From positions 9,611,741 to 9,675,740 of the forward strand of contig CAKAKS010000001.1 in assembly GCA_916700875.1 (NCBI GenBank): a DNA stretch of 64,000 nucleotides, read 5' to 3'. Made by a program: the position numbers and the translations under genes. Under the pieces are notes generated by a model that was not told the origin of the DNA, ran no database searches, and was given only the letters and a program-made list of their open reading frames with translations. Shown here piece after piece: positions 48,777 to 61,818 of the stretch (position 1 is its first letter; each line of letters opens with the position of its first letter). Source of the DNA: Sebastes aleutianus (lineage: Eukaryota > Chordata > Actinopteri > Perciformes > Sebastidae).

Positions 48777-51700
48777 TATGTAGGAAAAAAATACCTTTCA
48801 TAAAAGTAAATCATGTAAAAAGACAATGAAAATACTAAATATAGTCTCTTCAGTTTTTCATATATTTTGTCCATTTAACAAACCCCCAAACATTCAAATG
48901 AATGTTTCATACATTTCAAAAGAGCATGTTTTCCCTTCACTCATAATTTAAACATCTTAATTACATCCAGAAGGAGTAAAAAGGTGAACGGGTGCACTCG
49001 CTGTAACCCTTTGATGCATGGCATAAACTGTAAGCATGTTTTCGTTTTTCTCTTTCTATTTAAAGTCGGACACATTTATCCAAAAGGCCTTGCAGCATTA
49101 ATATAGGCTATTTGGCATCAGTAGTCAGGCACTCTAAAAACCAAAGAAATGATTCCCTAACTCTTATATTGTTAGAGAATGGACCCTGACACATTAAAGA
49201 CATGCATTGAGCTTTAGAGGACAAGGATTAGATGTCTTTACACTGCCAGTGCAAGCATTGTTCTTGCTAATTAGCACATTTTCCAGCATAATGTCCTCTA
49301 AGTAGGTTATTTACAAACCCATTGACGGTCATTACTTTACCAGCTAAATGAAGTGCAGATTTTATAAGGCGAGAAGGTGATTTGAATAGATTCACGATAA
49401 CTTTCAGGCCTTTTATACATTTTCCATTTGGAGAAAGGAGGTCACGTATCGGAGCTGTAGAGTAGAAACCTATCAAATCTAGTAAATTAGACACATTTGT
49501 TTGTTAATTAACTGGTATTTTGTTAATCAAGAGCAACTTGAACTGCTGACACTATGCATCATTACACTGCATTACAGAGTTGCCACCAAAATCTGAAAAA
49601 TGTAATCGTTTTAAGTCCTCTTTTATTCCAATAAAGTGAAAAAAATCAAGGCTAATAGAATAAACATTTTTCAGTTTTCTAAAAAAAGTACAACTTCCCT
49701 ACATGTATACCGACAGATACCTAAACAGCCTTGGATTACCAGCCTTCTAAGAGGGGAACTCAGTTAGCAACACAATACATCTACTTCAAAGACAAACATC
49801 CGTTTCATGACATGATTAACTGCAGAGGAACACAGTTCAACGCTGACACATGTGAATGAATGACATCACATCGGTGCAGTGTAACAAAGATATCAACTTC
49901 ATAAAAAACCCTCATTGATTTGTAATACATCAATCACAAGTCGCCTATAGACCAAGAAAGACACGTTATTGATTAGCAGTGGAAAGAGGGATGGCTGTTA
50001 CTCGCATAGCAAAGAGCCACTAAGGCCTTAGAGAATTGTTCAAAGTTAAGTCAACATGTAAAATGATACTGAGTTACTAGAATTACCCTTGTTTCTCCGC
50101 TGCCCCTGATAGTTTGACCCTGGGGGCTGATGAAGTATCTATCTATCACTGTGCATGTGACTGTGTACACTTTGTTTGGTCATTATTATTCATATAATTA
50201 AACAAATTAGTTTTCAGTAATACTAATGCACTATTAGGCTCAGTGGTCTGCAAATCTGAAAGTGAAAACAAGGTAAGGTAAAAAGGAATAACAGTGAACA
50301 ACTGAAAGGGAGCCAGACGTTTCATTTATCTGTTTGTACAAGTTCTAGAAAGATATTTAAATTGGATGTACTTTTCCAATTATTTGATAACAATCCCTTG
50401 TCAAAAAGTCTTTCGACAATTCTTTAAATCCTTGAGGAATCAAATCGGAATTTATCTTATTTTGGAACCAATCCTCCAAGATTTGTAGCCCAAAGAAAGA
50501 TCTTTGGGCCAAATTCTCCTCTGCTCCAAATTCGTTTTGGCACTCCGAGGGTTCAAGAGTAATTTTGAGATAACTTCCCATATTAATAAAAGACATGATG
50601 ACATAAGACCTAAGAAGCAATTATTTACTCATTAAATGGGTTAGCAGGTTGGCCTAAAGCTGCAAAGGCTAATTAATAAGGTGGTTGGCTCAATCCCTGA
50701 TGGGAGGCTGTATTCCCTCAGTGAGCCAGTGACTGAGGGCTTCCAAGAGTTACTTCTTTAGTACAGAAAAACACTGACACAAAGTCATCGACGAAGGCCC
50801 TTGACCCCAAACTCATCAAGACATTATGTCTTTAAAAGCAAACAGTGGATACTGCGCTCTAATTAAGTTTCCCAAACACAAAAGGATTACATGGAGAGAG
50901 GTAAAGGTTGATGTCAGAATAACATGTTGGGAAGTAATACTACTGACATGAGGGTGGTCGATGAGCATTTATATTTTCCATCAACTCATCAAGAACTCTT
51001 ATGTTTTCATTTTAATATTGAGAACGCATGCACAGCAAAGTGCAGAGTGGTGCAGTGCTTCAATACAAGTCCATCAAAATTAAACTAGTCGCACAACAAC
51101 TCTCCAATACACCATGTTTTACTCTGTTTGCAGCTACTTTGCCTTCATCTGGGTGGTTAATAAAGGGCGGTGCATAAAGCATTGTATTTTGGAGAGTTAT
51201 ATGACTGTCTGGCTTTCTGTATTTAAAAAAATAAGGCTATAGGGATATTCTATACTTTCCTAATTGTCAAGAAAAAGACCGAAACCAGCAATTGATTGAT
51301 CTGACTGAACATTGTCTGTGTATCCAAAGCCTATATAGCTTATTCCTCTGTGCCAAAAACTATTAGAAACACATCAATACGCCACGCTGGGCTGACTGGG
51401 TGACAAATTGGGTGATATGGTCTTTCAATACCATGACCACTGTTTATTTTTAGACATCACATACACTGTCCAGCTGCCTTGAATGCTCACTAGTGCAGCA
51501 AACATCCCCAATAAATTCACTATTTACTCCTGTTTGAGTAGCGGTTGCTAAAATCTACAGTGTCCAACCGTTTTAGAATATCATTTAGTCTTTGTTTTAA
51601 AAATGAATGTATATATTTGTGAGCAGTCTTACGACTTCAGTAGGAACCAATGGTCTTGGGGCTGAATTCAGGGGAGACACCTCTATTGAATAGGGTAAAA

Positions 51701-51839
51701 AAAATAACCTTATGTTTATACATGCACATGTATACAGGCATTATCTTATTTAACATGTGCTAATGTGCATACATTTCCAGAACAGAAATGTGAACACTGG
51801 ATGAAGCTAAACTTTTTTCATTTTGTTGACACATTAGAG
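48777..51839. other. Noncoding stretch
   Basis: No gene recognised. Two faint SINE or LINE relics may be present: a GGCTCAATCCCTGATGG B-box-like block near 50688-50704, and GACCCTGGGGGCTGATGAAG followed by TATCTATCTATCAC near 50116-50149, which resembles a non-LTR tail. Both are too decayed to call firmly. Confidence 0.4.
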
Positions 51840-52475
51840 TTAAAGGTTTTTACTGAGGGGCTTTTGGATATCTTTATCACTCCATAAATCAGAAAATACC
51901 GTAAACAACCATAAAAAATCCATTTTCGCCATAAAATGTTATAGAATTCAGGCTATGAATGATATACTGTATGAACAAATCCCCTCTGTAAAAACCTTCA
52001 GAATATAGATGGGAATAAAACTGGGAAGTGTAAGTGCTTCTGAAGTGGAGATTTCTGGCTCAAAGTCTGAGAAAAACCTCATTTTGAGAAAACGGCCTTT
52101 AAAGATATTGATTGTAAAATCCCATACATTTTGCAATACTACAGTAGGTTAAAATATTTTAACTAATAGATATCATCATGAAACTTCCCTAGTATATTAT
52201 TTACATTAAGACAATTATTTTTTGTAATACAAGTTTTCTGAAAATGTATGTTTAAATATGCAAATGAAGCAATGCTAACTTTTGGTGAATTTAGGAGATG
52301 TAGGAGCATCTACAGATGGTGTAGTAGTAAAATAAATACCTAAATATGTATTTTAGATGTTTTCTTTCCACTAGTCTGAGAGAAGACATGTTATGGAGGC
52401 AAAATAGCCCAAAATCTCAAAATTGACCAGTGCATGAAAAACAGTGTTTTTGACTGGGGTGTCTCACCGTAAAAG
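51840..52475. mobile_element. Possible old interspersed repeat
   Basis: Contains CATTTTGAGAAAACGGCCTT, ATCCCATACATTTTGCAATA and GATATCATCATGAAACTTCC. I associate this order with a fish repeat from memory, but no second copy is present here, and the borders are unknown. Confidence 0.3.
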
Positions 52476-52514
52476 ACAGACACATCGTTGGAATTGTCTT
52501 TTCATGGGCTTTGT

Positions 52515-52625
52515 TGACAATTGGTCAACGTTGGTCTGCTATACATAGCAACGGTCTGTTATACAGAAATTACAGACCGCAGAACGCCGTGATTGACCAA
52601 TTAGAATTGAGTATTCCACACAGCC
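52515..52625 (-). mobile_element. MITE fragment shared with 63.66-63.77 kb
   Basis: The minus strand reads ATTGGTCAATCACGGCGTTC, TGCGGTCTGTAATTTCTGTA and GACCGTTGCTATGTATAGCA. It aligns with TTGGACAATCACAGCGTTCC and following blocks on the plus strand at 63661-63765. No coding content. Confidence 0.65.
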
Positions 52626-52640
52626 CTGTAATCAAATGTA

Positions 52641-54613
52641 ATAGCACATCATATCTGTGTCATAATTTTGTGGTCATATTTGTAGATACCAATCAACTCA
52701 TACATGTACATTTTGCATGCATCTAGAAAACACATAAAAAATACTTTAAGTACATTAGCAACAAATATATATTATTTATATATTTATCTAATTAAAGAAT
52801 GTTTAAGGTCTCTTCTCAGGGCTTATGACAGTCACAATGTTTAGGTTAAAACTATTTATAATGGGCTGTTGGACTTAAAGTCTTGAGGGGAAAAAATAGG
52901 GATATTTAAGTAAGTTTATTGCGGTTTGATTTTTTTTGCTGCAGTCTCGTATTCTGGATTGCAATTTTCACATATGTTAAAAACGAACAAATTTGCATAA
53001 ATTTTCTGCAACAGAAAAAAAAAAAAAGTTCTCAATATAGCTCTAGCAACCAGAATGGCCCTACAGTAGCTGTGCTTGAGAGCAAATTACGTGTCTGCCA
53101 GTAATACAATGTCAGAAATAATTTAATCCCTACCATCATTCACAGTGGCTTGGCAGAAAAACTGGAATGGCACCACCATCACAACTTCAAAGACTAGCTT
53201 TCCACAGCAACACCGGGGAGTGAAATAAAAAAATAAAAACAGTTAATCAGTCACTCCATCAAACAATTTGAATCCCACCTCAGCAGGCTGAGGTTATACT
53301 CCTCCCCAGATACTTGTGTGTCTTATCAGGACTTCTCAGGCAGTAGGGAATAGAGAGCGACAAAGAAAAGACAGACGTGCCCCTGCCAATGCTGGAAAAA
53401 GTGCCTCTTCTTGCTCTCTTATGCGTGAAGAGGAATTTAAATCTCCAGGGTAATACCTGTGGTTTTGTGATACATTTACCAAGACGTACGTTTTCTCCTC
53501 TAAAGACATCTCAACCCCCCCTAAAACATCTTTGGAAGATGTTTAGGGATCAGGTTTTTGCAGTAGTTGGATCCAGTATACTGGAAGAATCCTTTCTATG
53601 TGGGGAACACTGTATTTTCAGGAGAATAGTCCCAACATCCACCTCATTTTCCTTTCGTATTATGCTGTTATGGTGGCTTTACCATTATTCAAACAATTCA
53701 GACACATCAATAGGCTGTCAACTTAGTCGCTTGGAAATGTGATTGAAAGTATCTGGTGTTGTCTCGATGTGAGCTGCAATTCAATTTACAAATCATGTAA
53801 ATAAGAGTCATGCGAGTACAAGACTGCAGCTTTATCATTAGGCACACTGTGTCATAAACAGAATAGCAGAACAGCACTGTGTGGTTAATGCTTCAGCCCC
53901 ATCCTCTGGATCACAGGCACAATTACATTGTGATTGACTTAGCTGGATCACTAAAGCTACTGATGAGCACTGTTCTGTCACTTCCCTTTGTCTAAGCAGC
54001 GAGTTCCCCTCCCGGCAGAGTGACTTTAATAGACCCGCAGTATGTGGAGTGCATCTAAATCCTTTAACCGAGGTGTTTAAATTTATCAGTTGTGACAACA
54101 AAAAGAGCAGTGACGAGCGATTTCGATAAATGGAAAGAGCAGCACAGAAACGTACGTAATAGAATTAAGGAGCCTTGTCCCAGATGTAACTTTGCAAAGG
54201 GACTTTTAATGTATTGTAGTTAATTCCCCAAGTCCAATTTATCATTGATGTGTGAGGGCCTTCTTTGTTCAACTTTATTCAAATTGATTCCAGAGGAGAT
54301 GAATCTCCTTTAAAGTGTAGGGAAAAATAAATAAGAGTAGTACTTAATTTCCTCTTGCCGTTTTTCATATATTCAGCAAACAAGCTACAACTTATTGCAT
54401 CGTTTATCATAAAACTGCAGCGTAAAAAAGAGAGTACATTATACCTCAGTACATATACTAGAGAGTATAGAGGGTAAGAAGGGCGTACACACCGGCCAGG
54501 TCGAGATTATACATTTGCTTGTATATGGAGAATAGTCGTCAGTTGGCTTTTTGCACACAAATACATGTCAGATAAAAATATGTCTGGGCCATTAATAGAG
54601 TACTACTCAAATA
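52641..54613. other. Noncoding stretch
   Basis: No transposon recognised. The 121-codon plus-strand ORF at 53377-53742 has no domain or gene context and is taken as chance. The segment 53780-54350 looks like single-copy conserved-type sequence. Confidence 0.4.
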
Positions 54614-54969
54614 TAGGGGTGTAAGAATATTGATACACTTGAGTATCGCAATATTATGTAGTGCGATACTGTATTGATTCTAAAAAACACTATCTATTTT
54701 TAATTTACATGCAACGATTTGGGGTTCATTTAGTGTTGTGCTTTCATGTTTGATGTTACAGAGACTGTTGTGAATGCAAATGCAGATGATTGCATAATAT
54801 AGTAAACTTTTTTACTCAGATTTTATGCATATGGTGGTGTGTTCTTTATGCTATGAAAGTTTTCCGCAATATATCTCCTTTGCTAATGCTTACAGTATCG
54901 CAATATATTGAATCATAACCCCTGTATCGTGATACGTATCGCCAGATTCTTGCCAAATACACAGCCCTA
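54614..54969. mobile_element. hAT-like element, GCGATATT family, short form
   Basis: Ends TAGGGGTGTAAGAATATTG and, at the right in reverse complement, TAGGGCTGTGTATTTGGC. Flanking octamers CTCAAATA (54606-54613) and TTCAAATA (54970-54977) match at seven of eight positions, as expected for a hAT duplication. It shares both ends with the element at 14794-15573 but not the 300-bp core. Confidence 0.8.
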
Positions 54970-54977
54970 TTCAAATA

Positions 54978-56099
54978 CTACCAATTATCGAGGACACGAC
55001 GCTAACAAAAACAGATCTGGAATACCGTTTAATGTCGAAAAGAAAAGATCCAAGGTTTTGCAGCTAAGGAAATATTGGCATAGCACATGAAAGCGTTCAA
55101 ATATTTCATGCTATGATTACCTTAAATCAAACTTAAAAGCAGACTGTGCCCCGCTGTACACACAGAAACGGGCTCTTTATTCCTTCGTTTTTGTAAAAAG
55201 AAAACAGAATGTGCAATAGGTTGTAAATTTCTCCAAAGAATTCATCTGCCCACAGACAGGATTGGATCATGACAACAAAACCATTATGTGGTCCACGCTG
55301 CAAAGTACACTCTGCTAAACTTGCCTGTTTTCCCCCTGGAGCTGCAGCACAGTGTACATGACATCTAACTGGGCACTGTCTTCTTGTTAGTTAGAAGTCT
55401 GACTGTTAGTTAGAAATACATGCATGGATTTATCTTTAATCCGGCATGTCTGACAGTCTGTTCAGCAAGCTTCAACTAAATGAAAAAGCAAACACTGGAT
55501 GGCCTCAAATCCTAGTTTGCAGGAGACTCAAACATTCAATCACAAATAATACAGCTGTATCTAAGCTCCTGAAGCCTCTGTAGATGGCTGACTGACTATG
55601 CAGATTTGCTAACATGATCTCAAGAGCTGACATGACTGGATGTTTAAAAAAAATGGAATGTTTTATACAGTGGATTGGCTCAAATGAGGAATTGACTGAC
55701 ATTTTACCATGTGTGCACTTGTGTGCACAAAAAAACTCTGTATAGGACAGTGTATTGACAAGAGTGATTTTACATACAATGAAATGCAATGTAGGCGTTT
55801 GTGTGACTTATTTCAAAGCTGCCTGAAAACATGAGCATAATGAAAAGCCAGCCCCCGCTGCACTGAAAAGAGCCACAATGCGCTCTTTTATTCCCCTAAA
55901 CATTTCAGAGCTGAAGATCTTTGCAATTCAAAATGACTTTGACTTTTTTAGTCATCAAATTTTTCTTTTATTGGCATTCGTTATATAACATGTAACAATG
56001 GGAAAAAAAAGTAATTTTCGAAATGAGTATGTAACAACAATGCACACAGTCAGTAAAGAGAAGTGAAAAGATTGCAACCGACTGAAGCCTCTCCCAAGT
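54978..56099. other. Noncoding stretch
   Basis: Unremarkable AT-rich sequence with poly-A/T tracts. No gene recognised. Confidence 0.45.
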
Positions 56100-56516
56100 G
56101 CCAAGTGTGTTGGAGAGCTACGGTGGCTGACGCGATAACTCGAATGGCCCTTTCCTAGAGCCATTTGGAGTAGAGCCAGTGCGTAGAGTGTGTGTGTACG
56201 TGGGAAGTGAGTGGTGAAGCGAGAGAGAGTGAACGGCGGCGACGGGAGCGAGTAACGTTATCGATTTCGGCCCAAGCAGGAAAAGTTAACAGTGTTTGGT
56301 TTGTCCGTTCTAGGCTACTGTAGAAACATGAGGGAGCAACATGCTGGACTCCGTGGAGAGGACCCGCTCCCTATGCAGATATAAACAGCTCATTCGAAGG
56401 TAACAAAAACACAACGATTCTTATTAGCAGGTGATTATACACTGAAGAAAACACATTTATTAATATTATATTCCATTTCTACCAATAGATCCCACTAATT
56501 GTTACACAGTGGTCCT
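56100..56516. mobile_element. TTAA MITE, family 2, copy c, left end lost
   Basis: Right end after CCAATAGATCCCACTAATTG and TTACACAGTGGTCCT, then TTAA (56517-56520). The body carries GGAGAGCTACGGTGGCTGAC, GGCGACGGGAGCGAGTAACG and GACCCGCTCCCTATGCAG. The left AGGRRCAGT terminus and its TTAA are not recognisable. Confidence 0.75.
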
Positions 56517-56520
56517 TTAA

Positions 56521-56739
56521 TCTAATATTAAATTAAATAGAAACAGGTAGTTTAGCATTTTGCAGCCCTGATTCATGGATACCCCAAGTGTCTCAGGTAA
56601 CAAGTCTAAAACATTAGACATATAATTAGTACAGAATTATCTAGAAACAAAAGGGAATGGTTGGAACATAAGCAAGGATGAATTTGAGCATTATAATGGG
56701 ATAATCACAGATTTTAACTTCCAATAATTTCATGTGATT
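56521..56739. other. Spacer
   Basis: Nothing recognised. Confidence 0.4.
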
Positions 56740-57135
56740 TTTAAGGTATTACACTGAATAACATTGTGAAAACATCAACCTATATTACCTCATTATTATC
56801 AGTTATTAACCCATTAATGTCACCATATTAGCGTTTTTTTAATTCAATTTTATTGTTAGCAGGTTACCATATTGTTACCAAAATATTACTATACTATTAC
56901 TAAATAGTTTTGCCTCTTTGCCATCTTTAAATGTGTTTCCCCATTGTTTCCCTTGGTTTTTGGCCCCTTAACATACATTTCAAACCCAGATATACCCATT
57001 GTTATTCTCAAGCTGTTACTGTACCTGGTTATTAATTTTTTAATTGCAAGATGTTACTTAATTAGTACCTCTATTATCAAACGTTCACCCCACTATTACT
57101 GTGTTATTACCGAGCTGTAATATAAAGTGCTACAA
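56740..57135. repeat. TTATTAC-rich repetitive segment
   Basis: Irregular reiteration of TATTAC, GTTACC and TATTATCA words, ending with GAGCTGTAATATAAAGTGCT. It looks like an old tandem or MITE-derived repeat. Borders uncertain, no second copy seen. Confidence 0.4.
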
Positions 57136-58442
57136 AAAAAAAGAATAAATGTTGATACAGATATCAACAAGGTTTTCTCATTGACAAAAAATTCCAAAGA
57201 TTATAAATTATAGTCGCCCCAACAATTGTTTCATGCATGAGTAGTGAGTAGCACAGTTGGTCACTAAACGTGAAAGAGAAGGTGTGTAAAATAAATTAGC
57301 AATTAGCTAGATAATTGGGATTTCTTGGCTATGCTTTAAAAAGGGAACAAAATGGATATTTCTCCCACTTTTTTTTTTTTTTACTTCATGAAAAAAAACT
57401 TTTCTGCTGGGAGTACTTTATAAACTGATGTTGTTTGATAGATAGAATACTTTGTCCAGTGCCAGGCATCAACTGGGTTTCTTTTCTTGTTCTTGTGGCT
57501 GACAGCTGGTATCGCAGCTTACCTAGCTGGCATTTTACCCCATTTATTGCCTTTGAAAGTCGACTTATCTTCCAATAGACCTGTCGGTGCTACCATCTGA
57601 ACTTCTCCGTTTGCAACTGTTACAAAGGCAGGTCTCTGGACAAACCTTCGTACCATCTGTTTTGGACACCATGGAAAAACGTGCAAACGGAACTAATAGA
57701 CTTTGCTGGCATTCAAGATAAAGCAGAAAAACTCTTGGGACTGCAGTGGATTTTTTTTGTGTTCTATCTTCATTTTCTGTGTTCAGAGGATGAATTGAAA
57801 AATGCTGATTTGCTAATTTGTGTAAAAAAATCGGACAAAAAATTGTCTCACTGGGATGGTCTTCCCTCAAACGCAATCATTAAGTGTTCTTTCTAAGCAT
57901 CTGCAACATCAACGAAGTTCAAGTTAAATATCAAAATGAATTACAAAATTGTGCTGTTTATAAACAGAAATAAAGTCCCCTCTTCATGCCCAGATTCTTT
58001 TGCTGACATTGTGTGCCCAACATGTTCACAATGAAACAGCAGGAATTCTCAATTAAAACTGATGAGATTGCTTTATTTCTACTCATACCAGAAAAGCCAT
58101 TTCCCATCATTTATATTCGGAAACAACTAAACTTCAACATCTTTTGTTTGCTGTATCTCCCTGGCCTTGTTTTTTAGTCTTTCAAAACCAAGATAACTAC
58201 TCTATTCTACTGACACAACAAAGCTTTCTAATGAGTCTTGACGACTTTATTTCTCTTGGCTACATAAGATGCATAAAGTTATAAATATTAAGTCAATGAG
58301 ACAACCTAGAAGAAACAGTGTTGCTATTGGATTTATTAGGAACATGTATACAATATCCGCGCGTGGCTCATGATTAAGTAAGGTTAGGCAACTAGATATA
58401 CTTAAGGTCAAGGTTAGGTTTGGTTTGGCTGATCATGTTACT
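57136..58442. other. Noncoding stretch
   Basis: The overlapping ORFs on both strands at 57565-57896 have no domain. A poly-T run lies at 57369-57381. Nothing else recognised. Confidence 0.4.
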
Positions 58443-58618
58443 AGGGCTAACCCAAATGCTTCAAAGCTTCGACCATTGCCATGGTAATCAACCCTCCAAA
58501 TCACTATTCAAATGCTTTTTTTTTTTATTAATTATTATTTTTTTTTTAATAAAGCAGCACAGTCCAAGGCAGTGAAACGGGGGAGATGAAGACAGACAGA
58601 AGAACATGTCGGACTGCT
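58443..58618 (-). mobile_element. hAT-like MITE, partial copy of the 1.16-kb element
   Basis: Begins CTAGGGCTAACCCAAATGCT, then TTCAAAGCTTCGACCATTGC and CATGGTAATC. This is the inverse of the right end of the element at 1162-1493. GACAGACAGAAGAACATGTC near the end matches the inverse of its middle. The other terminus is absent. Confidence 0.7.
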
Positions 58619-58689
58619 GCACTGCACTGCACTACAACAGCGCACTACATACTTTTACAACCCGGCATCAAAGCATGTAATAGACCCGC

Positions 58690-58975
58690 CTGTCCACCAG
58701 AAGATAGCGTGTCAGTGTTACGTTTTGACTCGCCGAGGCGTGAATATTACATGCTTGTATGAAGGTGCAGTACTAGCAGGGTGCAACAAAACCACTTTGT
58801 TAGGTTTAGGAAAAACTTCATGCGTAAAATTATTACATAAACTAAGTACAATATGTACGTAAACTACGTAACATTAGTACGGAAAGCGCGTCAAAAACGT
58901 CACGAAAGTAAACACCGGTCTCAAACACAGATCTTGTGGTTGAAAGTCCTGTGTTTGTTGGACCCATATACCATA
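58690..58975 (+). mobile_element. Family D repeat copy
   Basis: Contains AACCACTTTGTTAGGTTTAG, GTAAACACCGGTCTCAAACA and GTCCTGTGTTTGTTGGACCC, then ATATACCATA. TACGTA words lie in the middle, as in the 21.4-kb copy. Confidence 0.65.
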
Positions 58976-59157
58976 AGATGAATGTCACTTTTTTTTTGTT
59001 TTTACTGCGCTTTTTACATAAGTTTGTCCACATTGCAGATCCTGACTTCATAAGATGCACTTAGTCTAATAGCTAGGGGTTTCTGATATGAAATTGTTAG
59101 CAGCTTAATTTCTGTGCAATGTTATCGATTACATGTGTTCGATATTAATTGGATTAC

Positions 59158-59477
59158 AGCTAGACTAATAAATCGGATGGACCTATACATATTGGCCAAT
59201 ATTGGCTTGTTATAGCGTATTGAAGTGAGTATTGGTGTATAAGTTGGCTGCTAGCTATAAAGAAACTACAGTACATTAATTCCAAAGATATGTTTATGGT
59301 CATTTAAAAAGTGTCGAGTTTAAATACAAAATGTCCTACTTAAAAACAAAAAACAAAAAGTTTGTTTATGTTATGTGTTTGTATAAAAAAAGACTATCGG
59401 CTGATACATATAATTATGGATTTTTTTTTTAAAATCTATATATATTGGTAATGGCCTCAAAAATCCGGTATCACTTT
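59158..59477 (+). mobile_element. TATCGGCC-type repeat, second copy
   Basis: Left TAGACTAATAAATCGGATGG, right ATTGGTAATGGCCTCAAAAA then TCCGGTATCACTTTGGCTAT. The right end is the inverse of the left end of the element at 28262. It lacks the TTAA MITE seen in that copy. Confidence 0.6.
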
Positions 59478-61818
59478 GGCTATAATTGGAATCATCTACT
59501 GTACATTGCAACAGCATTTTGTCAGCAGGTGTCCATCAGTGAGCACACATTGTCCATCAGGTATCATATACAGCGGGGTAGAGGTTTGGATACACACACA
59601 TGCATTTCTTAAGATGCCATTGCACTCACCCATACTGACATTGTGTATGCCCTCTGAGACTGTTACGAAGGACATTATGAAACAACTTGAAAGGACATCG
59701 ATGACTGATGAAGTTATTATTAAAAAGCTATTCTTTTAGCGGCTGTTCTTTAATTTCGATCAATAACACAGGTGAAAGTAATAATACTCTTTCTCTCTCA
59801 TACATTTTCTCTCCGTCAGATACCCCTGTCAAAATCACACTAGGACTTCCCATTGTTTAAGGAAAAACCAATGAATAAAATATAAGTGAAAATTGTATTT
59901 TTCATATGAATAATGTAAAAGAGGGCACGCTGTTGGCGTCCACGTCTCAAGGTTAGACTATATTGTTAGTTTCCCCCGCCTGGCCTACGCTTTGTTCTTG
60001 TTTGGCAAGAAATGAGAGGATCCAATTCTATCAAGTTTCCCGTTCTGAGGGACACTTTGCCTCCTCCGCCGGGATATGTTATTCCAGGAACTTGAAAGGA
60101 GAAAATTCCAGACCCAGCATGAGGTATGTAGTGTCGAGGCAGTGCCATATGGTATGACTCGGAGAGTATGCCAAAACTTTTCACCACAGCCTGTTTCCGT
60201 CACTCTGTCACAATCACCTGCTTCTTACTGGGAGGTAAATTGAAGGAGATGAAGAAAAGACGGACGGAACATTGATTTATAAATGCTCAAATGATTAAAG
60301 ATGACACTTAACTGATGACTCGATGCTAAAACTGCTCTCCGAGGAAATTTTAAGTTTGATGTGTGACTTGTAATCAAAATCCAAACCAAGAAACCCAAAG
60401 GTTTACATTCATCATTTGCTCACTCTTTGATAGGCCAATAATCTCTACATTGAGCAGCAGGAATGAGTGAGCTGTGTTAGACTGTTATGCAATTTATTTT
60501 TATGAACGGATCCCTGCAGGGAAAACAAGCATACTTTTGAACAGGACTAAAACTGTATGCCACATGCGCTGTGAAAAAGAAAAATCTGTGAGCCTGTTTG
60601 ACTGTTCTGGGCTTCTGCATCGATTGTCTGCTCCTTATTTATAGCATACAGACAAATAAAGTAATCAATCATGATACATCTGGGCTACAGTATATTCCAT
60701 TACAGAGGGCTTATCATCTATTTCCTGCATTCCTTTATAGGAAACAAAACCTTTCCTGCCTCTTCGAGCACTGACATTTCTATGTTTCGATGATTTATAT
60801 CTGTCTGAGGCTAATCTAAAACTTTGACTGAGTCACAGTAAAGTTACTTTTTGGACTATTACAATGGGGCATTGTTATTCTTGTCAACTAGGTATTTGTC
60901 ATTTGTTGTGCTCTTGCAAGCATTTTTATCTCATTGACTTCATCTTCTTTTTAATCATTATTATCATCATTATCCCAATTAACCACTGCTAAACTCTCTG
61001 TTCGTTTCAGAGAAACCGCCTGATGATAAACTTGAATTTTTACTTTAGGAGTTGATGAGGACCGCTGCCTGAATGTCCAATTAGTTTTAGTCTCTGGTTA
61101 GACCATCTCATTTTTGGGAAGAGGTGCAGGCTCCGACTATAGGCTTCAGATCTTCTGAGGGACCAACCTTTGTGGAGCACATCCTTTGGAGGCTCGAAGC
61201 CTCTCAGTCGGGACACATCTATTTGGACTTTCAGCTTTCATTCGTTTTTGATTTTGTACTTTGTTAACATCAGATCAGTCAGATACATCAAGCGAACGCC
61301 TGATTATTGTGGTTGTTAAGCTCTACTCTTCATAGAAACTTCACACAATCCAAGCAGCATAGCACTTCTCTTTTGAGATGTATAGTTCAGTAATCGTGCC
61401 AAACTACTCTCAAACATGCAGCAAGATACTAATAGTGTCTTCACACAAGGGAAATATGCGATAACTAAATGTAGATGGATCCAATGCATGTTGCTATTAG
61501 AGGCAATCAACGCCCTCTCGCATACCTGCAAATTAAACAAATTAGCTATTAGAAATAGCTGTATAAAGAAGAGTAAACCAATACTACATTTTCTAACGCT
61601 TAGCTGAATATAAAGTATGTGAAGAACAAAAAGTAAATGTGACTACTTACTGTTTGTAACAATAGCCATATTATCCATGAAGCCAAAATTACACAGAAAT
61701 AAATAATGCAAGACAGTGACTTACGTCCCTAAACAAAACAACAAATTGTCAACAATGAGACATAACTAGGCCCCAGACCAAATTAGCAAATGCATATAAA
61801 AAGATGAAGCACATAACA
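59478..61818. other. Repeat-poor noncoding stretch
   Basis: No transposon recognised. The segment 60360-61310 has balanced composition without repeats. Overlapping ORFs at 59963-60203 and 61316-61607 lack domains. Confidence 0.4.

Noticed and set aside
50640..50830. Possible tRNA-derived SINE with GGCTCAATCCC
   Set aside because: Only a B-box-like word is visible; body and tail do not match either clear SINE in the window.
53377..53742. 121-codon plus-strand ORF
   Set aside because: No domain, no splice or promoter context, no repeat-protein similarity that I can see; length is within chance for 64 kb.
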